Source: Sphingomonas sp. CCH9-E2 (lineage in GTDB: Bacteria; Pseudomonadota; Alphaproteobacteria; Sphingomonadales; Sphingomonadaceae). From it: a stretch of DNA of 42,050 bases. The stretch lies in NCBI RefSeq assembly GCF_001557215.1, contig NZ_LSJM01000241.1:1-42050 (forward strand), written 5' to 3'. Position numbers and translations under genes: made by a program. Shown here one piece after another: positions 8,203 through 16,400 of the stretch. The notes beneath the pieces are model-generated. The model was not told the origin of the DNA, searched no databases, and was given only the letters and a program-made list of their open reading frames with translations. Position 1 is the first letter of the stretch; each line of letters begins with the position of its first letter.

Positions 8203-9548
8203 TCACTTTCCTTGAACAGGGCGGCGACCCCGACGGGATCGTAATCGCTCTCCGCCTGCCGCGCCTGTTCGAACCGGACATGGCGGGCAAAGCCCCAGCC
8301 CAGCGGGATCAGGATGAACAGCAGCGCGATGATCAGGTTGGAGGCATAGACGCCGCCCCGTCGCACCTCGACCACCACTTCGGGCGCATCGCTGGCGGCG
8401 AGCCAGTCGGTCTGGCCCCAGCCGCCCGGATTGTTGGCGATCCAGCGATTGCCGCGATAATCGATCACCAGATCATAAGTACCGCGCGGAACGCTGGCGA
8501 TCGAGATTTCGGACTCGCGCGATCCTTCGGCCCAATCGCCTTCGTCATCGCGGCCCGAATAGCGTTCGGCGACGCCATAGGCTTCATAGACGCGCTGGGT
8601 GGTGCGATCGACCAGCGCATAATCGAGATCGACCCAGCCATTTTCGAGCCGCGGCACGCGCGCGCGGATTTCGACCCGCTGCCAGGGCTGGTCGAAGGTC
8701 ACCGATCCGACCGTCACCGACTGGGCGGAGCCGTCGCGTGCGACCGGCAACACGCCGATATCGTTCCAGCGCCCGCCGCCCATGAAGATCGATATGACCA
8801 GTAGGAACGCCATCGCCGCCAACCCCAGCTTGACGCAGGTCGACAGCCAGCCGGCATGCGGCGACACCATGTGCGGTGGCGGCGGCCAGGGTTGGCGTTC
8901 CGCCTCTACCCCGAACGCCGCCTCGATCTCGCGCGGGGCGAGCAGGCGCGCGACCGACCAGCTGACCTCCCGGGCATTGGCTTCGCGCGACAGGGTCCAG
9001 CCGGGCGCGGCCCATTCGGAGGTGATCACCTGCTCCCCGATCGCTACGCGCCAGTAGAATTCGCCGAGCACCGCATCGACCCGCGCCTCGCGCTCCTTGA
9101 AGAAGCGCCGATAATGGCGGCCCCCGGCGCTCAGCGTGTCATAGGTCACGAAATCCGGGGTCGCGGTGAGCTGTTCACCCAGGCTCCAGCTCTGCCCGTC
9201 GAAGATCAGCCAGCGATAGCCGTGATAGGGGTTGAACAGCAGATATTCTTCCCACGGATAATCGCCGTTCATCGACCGGGCGAGCCAGCCGATCGCCTCC
9301 CACTCGATCCCGTCGAGCGTGCCGCGCGTGCCGAGCGGGATATCGAGCGCGCGCGTCATTTCGGCATAGCGCGTGACCAACTTCACGAGCGGATCGGCGA
9401 CATCGAGGATGCTGCCGCACGAGGGACAGCCCGCCGTGACCGAATAGCCCGCCGCGCGCAGCGTCACCGCCGATCCGCACGCCGGGCAATTGAGCGCGCG
9501 GACCGCCGGCGCGGGCGGTGCAGTGATCGTCTCGAGCTCAGCCGGCAT
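8199..9548 (-). CDS. DUF4178 protein with zinc ribbon and two membrane spans
   Basis: From ATG 9548 the protein is 449 residues. A zinc-ribbon-like set CPACG (C21, C24) and CPSCG (C41, C44) opens it. The DUF4178 core follows (about 55-200), with features such as IEWEAIGWLARSMNGDYPWEEYLLF and GYRWLIFDGQSW. A hydrophobic segment lies at about 240-260 (LGLAAMAFLLVISIFMGG), an extracytoplasmic-looking beta-rich domain spans about 265-400, and a last span (LIIALLFILIPLGWGF) sits near the C terminus. So the DUF4178 domain is probably cytoplasmic and tethered to a second domain across the membrane. It overlaps the upstream DUF4178 gene by 11 bases. Another ATG at 9569 would add seven residues. The function is not established; the location suggests a role with the SPFH and DUF350 proteins. 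Confidence 0.85.
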   Translation of the reverse strand: MPAELETITAPPAPAVRALNCPACGSAVTLRAAGYSVTAGCPSCGSILDVADPLVKLVTRYAEMTRALDIPLGTRGTLDGIEWEAIGWLARSMNGDYPWEEYLLFNPYHGYRWLIFDGQSWSLGEQLTATPDFVTYDTLSAGGRHYRRFFKEREARVDAVLGEFYWRVAIGEQVITSEWAAPGWTLSREANAREVSWSVARLLAPREIEAAFGVEAERQPWPPPPHMVSPHAGWLSTCVKLGLAAMAFLLVISIFMGGGRWNDIGVLPVARDGSAQSVTVGSVTFDQPWQRVEIRARVPRLENGWVDLDYALVDRTTQRVYEAYGVAERYSGRDDEGDWAEGSRESEISIASVPRGTYDLVIDYRGNRWIANNPGGWGQTDWLAASDAPEVVVEVRRGGVYASNLIIALLFILIPLGWGFARHVRFEQARQAESDYDPVGVAALFKESE

Positions 9549-10212
9549 AGTCGGGCAGGCTCCATCCATCGAACCGGCGCAACCCGCGCGGGGCCAGCTC
9601 GGCCAGCGTCACATAGTGCCCGGTGTAGAAGGTCGCGCTCGCGCCGTCGCGCTGCAGCGATGCGCATTCGCCGCCCGGCCCCTTCAGATCGACGCTGTAC
9701 ACCCGCCAGCCGGGCGGGGCGGTGAAGGGGAGCTCGCCCTCCGCTGCGATGCACAGCACGTCGCGCGCGTCGGCGACCTGCATCTTGACCCCGCCAATCT
9801 CGGCCGCCGAGCCGGGCACGGCTTCGCCGCCGTTGATCGCATCGCGCAACACCTTTGCGCGCGCCGTTTTGAGCGGGGCCTCGCGCAGTAGCATAAACTG
9901 GCCCATCGCCTCGCCGAGCCAGCCATGACTGCCATCGTCGAACAGCATCAGCCATTCGTTCCACGCGCCATCGGTCCAGGCCCAGCGGACTCGACCGATC
10001 ACCTGAAAGCCGATGCCGTCGGCCATGCCGCGCAGGCCGATCGTCACCGGGCTGACGTCGAACGGCAGCACCGCCGCCGCCCCCACCGCCCGCACGCCAT
10101 CATCGCTGCGCACCAGCATCGTCTGGCAATAGTCGCAGATGCGGCACGGCAGCGCCGCCGAGCGGAACACGGCGTCGGCACCGCAATTGGGACAGGCGAT
10201 CGTCAGGCCCAT
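9538..10212 (-). CDS. DUF4178 protein, short soluble form with zinc ribbon
   Basis: This 224-residue protein starts with a Cys-rich ribbon: C7-x2-C10, then C23, C26 and C29 (in LPCRICDYCQ). The DUF4178 core begins near residue 50, with IGFQVIGRVRWAWTDGAWNEWLMLFDDGSHGWLGEAMGQFM matching the W-x-E-W-x-L pattern of the family. No membrane segment or signal peptide is visible, so it is probably cytoplasmic. It follows the SPFH gene by six bases and overlaps the next gene by 11. Having two DUF4178 proteins in tandem, one soluble and one membrane-bound, suggests they form a pair. No enzymatic motif is visible. Confidence 0.85.
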   Translation of the reverse strand: MGLTIACPNCGADAVFRSAALPCRICDYCQTMLVRSDDGVRAVGAAAVLPFDVSPVTIGLRGMADGIGFQVIGRVRWAWTDGAWNEWLMLFDDGSHGWLGEAMGQFMLLREAPLKTARAKVLRDAINGGEAVPGSAAEIGGVKMQVADARDVLCIAAEGELPFTAPPGWRVYSVDLKGPGGECASLQRDGASATFYTGHYVTLAELAPRGLRRFDGWSLPDYAG

Positions 10213-10218
10213 GACAGA

Positions 10219-11211
10219 CTAGCGGATGCGCCCGAGCAGTTCGGCCTTCTTGGTATCGAACTCGGCCTGGCTGATCGCGCCGATGGTGAGCAATTTGTGC
10301 AGCTTCTCGATCTGCGCGAACGCATCCTCACCGCCCGCCGGTCCGGTGCCAGCGGGGGCACCGGTCATCCCCGCCGCCATCTGCTGCCCGATGGCAAAGC
10401 CCGCCGCTGCGCCCGCCCCAGCCCCGGCGACGCCGCCCGACTGGCCCGCCGCCATTTCGATTGCCTGCGCGCTCTGGAACCGCACGAAGCGGTCGAGGTC
10501 GCCGACGACGCGCATCGAACTCGACTTGTCGAGCATCGCCTGAACGTCTTCGGGCAAGGACAGGCTCTCGACGAAGAAGCTGGTGCAGGTCAGTCCCCAT
10601 TGCGCGAACGCCGGTTCGACCGCGGCGCGCAGCTTGCCCGACAGCGCGGCCTGATTGGCGGCGAGGTCGAGAAAGGCGATCTCGCCCCCGCCCAGCCCGG
10701 TGGCAAGCGCGGTGGCGATGGCGGCGCGCAGCTGCGGCTCCAGATCGGCGGCGGTGAGCTTGTCGAGCGAGCCCATCATCTTGACCGCGAACACCGCGAC
10801 ATCCTCGACGCGGAAGCTGTAGCTGCCGAACGCGCGCACGCGCAGCGGGCCGAATTCCGTGTCGCGCACCGTAATCGGCTGCTGCGTCCCCCATTTGAGG
10901 CCGGTCTGCTCCTTCTGCGAGAAGAAATAGACGTCGGACTTGAATGGCGCGGAAAAGCCCTTGTCCCAGTTCAGCAGCGACGTGAGCACCGGGAGGTTGG
11001 CGGTTTCGAGCGTGTGCAGCCCGGGCAGAAAGGCGTCGGCGAGCACGCCTTCATTATAGAACATCGCGGTCTGGCCGCTGCGCACGGTCAGCTGCGCGCC
11101 ATTCTGGATCTCGCGGTCCTGCATCGGGTAGCGGATCGCCAGCACGCCCGGCTCGTCCACCCAATCGATGACATCGACGAACTGCTTGGACAGAAAATCA
11201 AAAATACCCAT
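10219..11211 (-). CDS. SPFH-domain (virion-core/YdjI-like) protein with C-terminal SHOCT domain
   Basis: From ATG 11211, preceded by GGGAGG six bases upstream, the protein has 330 residues. The N-terminal three quarters resemble the SPFH/band-7-like 'virion core protein' family (MGIFDFLSKQFVDVIDWVDE, then LTVRSGQTAMFYNEG, and a long helix around the MMGSLDKLTAADLEPQLR region). A Gly/Ala-rich linker (about 265-290, GGVAGAGAGAAAGFAIGQQM) leads to a SHOCT domain in the last 35 residues (IEKLHKLLTIGAISQAEFDTKKAELL). Many relatives have a zinc ribbon there instead. Proteins of this type form membrane-associated oligomers. It is the first gene of the eight-gene run, so its promoter should lie in 11212-11302, where I see no clear consensus. 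Confidence 0.85.
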   Translation of the reverse strand: MGIFDFLSKQFVDVIDWVDEPGVLAIRYPMQDREIQNGAQLTVRSGQTAMFYNEGVLADAFLPGLHTLETANLPVLTSLLNWDKGFSAPFKSDVYFFSQKEQTGLKWGTQQPITVRDTEFGPLRVRAFGSYSFRVEDVAVFAVKMMGSLDKLTAADLEPQLRAAIATALATGLGGGEIAFLDLAANQAALSGKLRAAVEPAFAQWGLTCTSFFVESLSLPEDVQAMLDKSSSMRVVGDLDRFVRFQSAQAIEMAAGQSGGVAGAGAGAAAGFAIGQQMAAGMTGAPAGTGPAGGEDAFAQIEKLHKLLTIGAISQAEFDTKKAELLGRIR

Positions 11212-11302
11212 GCGCGCCTCCCATACCGCCACGCTACAAAGCTTAGGCCGCGACGGGAAGGCGTTTCGGTGCGCGCGGGCGCGATGCGCGCTATCTGCAG
11301 CA

Positions 11303-11340
11303 CAACGGCCCGAACGGTGTCTGTTTCGTCCGGGCCGTTG
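11303..11340 (-). terminator. Perfect 10-bp hairpin between ohr and the SPFH operon
   Basis: CAACGGCCCG (11303-11312) is the exact reverse complement of CGGGCCGTTG (11331-11340), with an 18-base loop. It lies eight bases beyond the ohr stop codon on the minus strand and could end the esterase-ohr transcript. No T run follows on either strand, so it is not a canonical intrinsic terminator and might instead limit read-through or protect an RNA end. Confidence 0.45.
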
Positions 11341-11348
11341 CCATGGGG

Positions 11349-11780
11349 TCAGGCGCCGTGCGCGATGACCAGGTTGACCAGGATGTTGCCGCGCACGGCG
11401 TGCGAATAGGGGCACACCGTGTCGGCTTCGGCCACCAGCGCCTCGGCCGCGGCCCGATCGAGGCCGGGCAGTGCGATGTCGAGCGTCACGGTCAGGCCGA
11501 AGCCCTTGTCCGCGCGCGGCCCGATGCCGACCGTTGCGCTGACGCTAGCATCGTTGGGCAGGCGAGCGTGCTGCCCCTGCGTCCCGACGAACTTCATCGC
11601 GCTGAGAAAGCACGCGGCATAGCCGGCGGCGAACAGCTGTTCGGGGTTGTTGCCCTGGCCATTGCCGCCCAGCTCCTTCGGCGTGGCGAGCGCCACTTCG
11701 AGTGCGCCGTCATCGGTCCGCGCCGTGCCGTCGCGACCGCCGGTGGCGGTGGCGCGGGTGGAATAGAGGATCTTCGTCAT
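11349..11780 (-). CDS. ohr: Organic hydroperoxide resistance peroxidase (OsmC/Ohr family)
   Basis: The protein is 143 residues, normal for Ohr. Ohr is a thiol peroxidase that reduces organic and fatty-acid hydroperoxides to alcohols. Both catalytic cysteines are present: Cys57 in AAGYAACFLSAM and Cys123 in VCPYSHAVRGN. The N-terminal LYSTRATATGGRDG and the GGNGQGNNPEQLFAAGY region are hallmarks of Ohr rather than OsmC. A Shine-Dalgarno-like GGAAGA precedes the ATG. The gene follows a secreted esterase by 28 bases on the same strand, and the ohrR regulator lies just beyond that, so the three genes form one peroxide-response locus. Confidence 0.95.
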   Translation of the reverse strand: MTKILYSTRATATGGRDGTARTDDGALEVALATPKELGGNGQGNNPEQLFAAGYAACFLSAMKFVGTQGQHARLPNDASVSATVGIGPRADKGFGLTVTLDIALPGLDRAAAEALVAEADTVCPYSHAVRGNILVNLVIAHGA

Positions 11781-11808
11781 GTCAGTCTTCCTTTCGTGGG
11801 TTCGAGGA

Positions 11809-12825
11809 TCAGTTCGCGAAGCTGCCGCGCAGCCGCTGCGCGCCCTGGGCGATCGCGGCGCGCGCCGGTTCGCTGCCCGCCAGCGCGTTGAGCATCACAA
11901 AGTCATGGATCGTGCCGTTGTAGCGCGTGACTACGACCGGCACGCCGGCATCGAGCAGGCGGCGGCCATAGGCCTCCCCCTCGTCGCGCAGCAGGTCGTT
12001 CTCGGCGACGATCACCGTGGCACTGGGCAGCCCGGCGAGCTGGTCGCGCGTGGCCCGCAGCGGGAAGGCCAGCACATCCCTGCGGCGCTCGACGGGATAA
12101 TTTGCCTCTAGGAAATAATCCATCGCACGCCGGGTCAGGAACGGGCCGTTGCCGAATGCGCGGTACGACGCATTGTCCGACACATCGTCGGTCACCGGAT
12201 AGAAGAGCAGCTGATGGCTGATCTTGGGACCGGCACGATCCTTGGCCATCATCGTGACCGCGATCGCCATATTGCCGCCGGCGCTGTCGCCCGCCACCGC
12301 GAGCCGCGTCGGATCGATGCCGAGCGCCGCGCCATGTTTGGCGACATGATCGAGCGCGGCATAGGCCTGCTCATTGTTGACCGGATACCGGACTTCCGGC
12401 GCATTATCATATTCGACGAACACGACCGCAGCGCGCGCCTGCACCGCCAGTTCGCGGATCAAATGGTCATGGGTGTTGCGGTCGCCCGTCACCCAGCCGC
12501 CGCCGTGATAATAGAGCACAGCGGGCAGCGCACCCGTGGCATCGGCCGGACGCACGATGCGCACGCGCACCTGCCCGGTCGGGCCGATTTTCCATATCAG
12601 ATCCTGGGTGGACGTTGCGGCCGATGCCGCGACCTTATCGGCCTGAACGGTCGCAAGGACCGCGCGGGCGTCAGCATAGGGCAGTTCGTAAATCGGCTTT
12701 CCGGCTGCGGCGGTCTTGGCAAAGGCATTGGCCGAAGGCTCGAGCGTCTGTGCCGAGGCGTGTGCCGACGACAGGGCCAGCAATGCGGTGGAAGCAAGAG
12801 CAGCGAGACGAGGCATGGTGCGCAT
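11809..12825 (-). CDS. Secreted alpha/beta hydrolase (HSL-type esterase)
   Basis: From ATG 12825 (AAAGGA upstream) the protein has 338 residues. A signal peptide ends near SSAHASAQ (about residue 26). The hormone-sensitive-lipase motifs are all present: oxyanion loop HGGGW at 107-111, nucleophile GDSAGG with Ser181, probable acid Asp277 (in ENDLLRDEG) and His307 (in TIHDF). It would hydrolyse a carboxylic ester in the periplasm or outside the cell. It lies upstream of ohr on the same transcript and behind an OhrR-type operator, so it may be induced by organic peroxides. An esterase in an ohr operon is not standard; it might release or process peroxidised lipids, which is inference. An in-frame TTG at 12831 is a less likely start. 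Confidence 0.9.
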   Translation of the reverse strand: MRTMPRLAALASTALLALSSAHASAQTLEPSANAFAKTAAAGKPIYELPYADARAVLATVQADKVAASAATSTQDLIWKIGPTGQVRVRIVRPADATGALPAVLYYHGGGWVTGDRNTHDHLIRELAVQARAAVVFVEYDNAPEVRYPVNNEQAYAALDHVAKHGAALGIDPTRLAVAGDSAGGNMAIAVTMMAKDRAGPKISHQLLFYPVTDDVSDNASYRAFGNGPFLTRRAMDYFLEANYPVERRRDVLAFPLRATRDQLAGLPSATVIVAENDLLRDEGEAYGRRLLDAGVPVVVTRYNGTIHDFVMLNALAGSEPARAAIAQGAQRLRGSFAN

Positions 12826-12852
12826 GATCAATGGTCCTTTGTATATCGATCA

Positions 12853-12874
12853 CGATTAAATCGTGTACGATCTA
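12853..12874. promoter_or_regulatory. Operator-like repeat 1 (candidate OhrR site)
   Basis: The sequence CGATTAAATCGTGTACGAT occurs here and recurs with two changes at 12907-12925, 54 bases away. Its right half contains the inverted repeat ATCGT-GT-ACGAT. The site overlaps the likely -10 region of the minus-strand esterase-ohr promoter, a position suited to repression. OhrR-family regulators bind AT-rich palindromes in ohr-ohrR intergenic regions, so OhrR is the natural candidate. Confidence 0.65.
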
Positions 12875-12900
12875 AATAGCCGCACCGTTCGCCCTGTCAA
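12873..12900 (-). promoter_or_regulatory. Sigma-70-type promoter for the esterase-ohr operon
   Basis: On the minus strand a perfect -35 box TTGACA (12900-12895) is followed after 16 bases by TATTTA (12878-12873). Transcription would start near 12865, inside operator-like repeat 1, and run into the esterase gene, whose ATG is at 12825. Confidence 0.6.
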
Positions 12901-12906
12901 CTCTTG

Positions 12907-12928
12907 CGATTAAATCGCGTGCGATTTA
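12907..12928. promoter_or_regulatory. Operator-like repeat 2 (candidate OhrR site)
   Basis: CGATTAAATCGCGTGCGAT repeats the site at 12853 with two changes. The two changes are compensatory, keeping the inverted repeat ATCGC-GT-GCGAT intact, which is good evidence for selection on a dyad. The site ends about 10 bases before the ohrR ATG, fitting autoregulation. Confidence 0.65.
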
Positions 12929-12938
12929 TCAGTGGCGC

Positions 12939-13403
12939 ATGACCGACACTCCCCATCCCGCCGACCAGGGCGACCCGCTCGACCAGTTTCTGTGCTTCTC
13001 GGTTTATGCCGCCGGGCTGGCCTTCAATCGCGTCTACAAGCCGCTGCTGGACCGGTTCGGCATCACCTACCCTCAATATCTCGCACTGGTGGCGTTGCGC
13101 GGCCGCGCCGGGCAAACGGTGAGCACGCTGGGCGCGCAGCTGCACCTTGAATCGAACACGCTGACGCCGCTGATCAAGCGGCTCGAGGCAGCCGGACTGG
13201 TGACGCGGACGCGCGACAAGCAGGACGAGCGGGTGGTTCGGCTCGCCCTGACCGATGCCGGCGCAGCGCTGATCGATGAAGCAATCGGATGTATCCCCTC
13301 GGAAATCCTGGCGGCGACCGGAATGCGGCCGGAGGAGCTGCAAGGCCTCAACACCAAGCTCGCTGCATTGGGGCAGGCGCTGCGGAACAACGCGCAGCCC
13401 TGA
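12939..13403 (+). CDS. ohrR: MarR-family organic peroxide sensor OhrR
   Basis: The protein has 154 residues with a MarR winged helix (about 50-115): YPQYLALVALRGRAGQTVSTLGAQL, the recognition helix LESNTLTPLIKRLEAAGLV, and the wing RTRDKQDERVVRLALTDAG. The N-terminal sequence FLCFSVYAAGLAFNRVYKPLL carries the conserved reactive cysteine (Cys19) that peroxides oxidise in OhrR, releasing DNA. It is divergent from the esterase-ohr pair with two matching operator-like sites between, so it is expected to repress both directions until organic peroxide appears. No strong Shine-Dalgarno precedes the ATG at 12939. Confidence 0.93.
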   Translation: MTDTPHPADQGDPLDQFLCFSVYAAGLAFNRVYKPLLDRFGITYPQYLALVALRGRAGQTVSTLGAQLHLESNTLTPLIKRLEAAGLVTRTRDKQDERVVRLALTDAGAALIDEAIGCIPSEILAATGMRPEELQGLNTKLAALGQALRNNAQP

Positions 13404-13451
13404 TCCGCTGCTGCATGTGACGGGGTTGGCGAGCGCCGGGCGGATCATGCT

Positions 13452-16400
13452 ATGCATGGCAGCATGAGCCTCCATGTCGCGTCTCTGGTCGCTCTGGCGC
13501 TGATCGTCGTGATGTTCGCGGTCGCGGCGATCGTCGAGCGCAATGCCGCTGGTTCTGCCGATGCGCGGCTGCGCCTCCGGGCCTATACGCTGGCGCTCGG
13601 CGTCTATTGCACCAGCTGGACCTTTTACGGCGCGGTCGGCAGCGCGGTGCGCGACGGGTGGAGCTATCTCCCCATCTATGCAGCGCCGATCATCCTGTTG
13701 CTCGCCGCGCCGCGCTTCCTGCGCCGGCTCGCCGAAGCCGTCGCCGAAGAGCGTGCGACCACCGTGTCCGACTTCATCGCCGCGCGCTTCGGACATGACA
13801 TCGTGGTCGCGCGGCTGGTGACGACGATCGCGCTGCTCGGCACCATCCCCTATATCGCGCTGCAACTGCGGTCGATCGGCGCAGCGCTGTCGATCGTCTC
13901 CGGCGCGGATGTCAGCGTGCCCGCCATGCTGGTTGCCGCCCCCCTGCTCGCCATATTTGCCGCCTTGTTCGGCGCGCGCCGGTTCGAGCTTGCTGGGCGC
14001 AGCGAAGGGCTGGTCTATGCGATCGCGCTCGAATCCGCGATCAAGCTGCTGGCGCTGCTGCTCGTCGCCGCAATTGCCGTCCTTGTTATCGCCAATGCCG
14101 ACGCTGCAGCGATGCAGGCCGGGCTGGCGCGGTTCCAGCAGAGCTTCCGCGCGGATCGCATGTCGCTGGAAGTCGCGATCATCTTCCTGATCGCCATGCC
14201 CGCCATCCTCGTGCTGCCCCGCCAATTCTATATGGGGCTGGTCGAGGCGCGCCATCCGGACGATCTGGTGCGCGCGCGCTTCGGCCTGGCTGGATATCTG
14301 GCGGTGATGGCCGTGGTCATCCTGCCGATCGCGCTGGCGGGGACGATGCTGCTCGACCCGGGCGTCTCGCCCGATGTTTATGTGCTCGAGCTGCCTGCCG
14401 CGCAGGGGCACAGCCTGGTGCTCGCCGCGGCTTTGCTCGGCGGGGTCAGCGCCGCCGCGTCGATGGCGATCGTCGATTCGACCGCACTGGCGACGATGGT
14501 GTCGAACGACCTGCTTTTCCCGACCCTCGTGCGCCGACGCATGCTGTCGAGCGCCAACGCATCGGGTGCGATGGGGCAGCGGATGCTGGTGCTGCGGCGC
14601 GCGACCATCCTTGGCATCATGCTGCTCGGCCTCGCCTGGGCGTTGCTGGTGTCGTCGCAGGATTCGCTGGCGTCGATCGGGCTGATTGCCTTTGCCGCAA
14701 TGGCGCAGTTCGTACCGCACTTCATCCTCGCCGCAACCGGCAAGGGCCGCGACGCGCTGGCGGCGCGGGCGAGCCTGACCACCGGGCTGATCGTCTGGCT
14801 TTACACGCTGGCGCTACCGCCGGTGCTGCCCGACGGGGTGATGGTGGCGCTCAAAGGCAGCGTTGCCGATCCGACCAATCTGCTCGGCATCGGCGCTGCG
14901 ACGCCGCTCACCCATGGCGTGATCTGGAGCGTGGGCGCCAATCTGCTGGTGTTCGGCGTGATTGCGGCGCGCGGGCTGAACCGCCCCACCTTTCCGCGCA
15001 TGTTTGGCGGGGAAAGGCTGATCAGCAACCAGCGCGACCTGGTCCAGCTGACCGGCAGTTTCGTCGGGCACGAACAGGCAGAGCGCGCGTTCAGCGACAT
15101 CGACCCGGCGGCTGCGGTCGATCGGCGCTCGGCCGGGCGTGCGCGCGCGCTGATCGCGCAGGTCGTCGGCGCGTCATCGGCACGCGCACTGGTCGCATCG
15201 GCACTGGCGGGGGGCAAGCTCAGCGTCCACGATGTGGCGCGCCTGCTCGACGAAGGCGGCGCGAGCCTGCAATTCTCCCGCAAATTGCTCGCCTCGACCT
15301 TCGAGAATGTCGAGGCGGGCATCAGCGTCGTCGATGCCGACCTCAACCTGGTCGCGTGGAACAGCCGCTATCTCGACCTGTTCGATTATCCGCCCGGCAT
15401 GGTCTATGTCGGCGCGCCCGTCGCCGACCTGATCCGGCACAATGCGCGGCATGGCGACTTCGGCGATGGCGACATCGAGATGCATGTACGCAAGCGGCTC
15501 GCGCATCTGCGCAACGGTCAGCCGCATCAATTTGAACGGCTGCGGCACGATGGCAAGACGATCAAGACCGTCGGCGGCCCAATGCCCGGCGGCGGCTATG
15601 TGATGTCGTTCACCGACATCAGCGAGGAAGCGCGGATGCGCGCGGCGCTGCGCACGACGCTGAACGAGCTGGAGCGCCGGGTCGAGCAGCGCACCGGCGA
15701 ACTGCGCCAAGCCAATGCGCGACTGGCCGAGGCGGATCGCGACAAGACGCGTTTCCTCGCCGCGGCGAGCCATGATCTGCTACAACCGCTCCACGCAGCA
15801 CGGCTCTTCACCCGCGCCCTGTCCCGCGACGCGACGCCGGGGCAGTCGGGCTTGCTGAACCAGGTCGATGCTGCGCTGCTCGCTGCCGAGGATTTGCTGC
15901 GGTCGCTGCTCGACATCAGCAAGTTCGATGCCGGCGGGGTGACGCCCGACCCGGTGCCGATCGCGCTCGGTCCATTCCTGACCGAACTGGCCGACAGCTT
16001 TCGCCCGATGGCGGCCGACAAGGGGCTGGCACTGCGCCTCGCCCAGTTGCGCGGGGCGGTACGGTGCGACGCGGGGCTGTTGCGTTCGGTGCTGCAGAAC
16101 ATCGTCGGCAACGCATTGCGCTACACGGTCGCGGGTGGCGTCCTGATCGGCGTGCGGCGGCGCGGGGCGTTCTGGCGGATCGATATCGTCGATACCGGCG
16201 TCGGGATCGCGCCGTCGCAGCTGTCGGACATCTTTGCCGAGTTCACGCGGCTCGGCACGGTCGAAACCGAAGGGCTGGGATTGGGGCTTGCGCTGGTGCG
16301 CCGGATCGTCCCGCTGATCGGCGGACAGCTCGATGTCCGCTCGCGCCCCGGTCATGGCAGCTGCTTCAGCCTGTCGCTCCCCGCCCATGATGCGGTCGTG

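Noticed and set aside
13446..13468. Short dyad CATGCT/AGCAT around the kinase start codon
   Set aside because: The arms are only five or six bases and the match could be chance. There is no known RNA element of this form.
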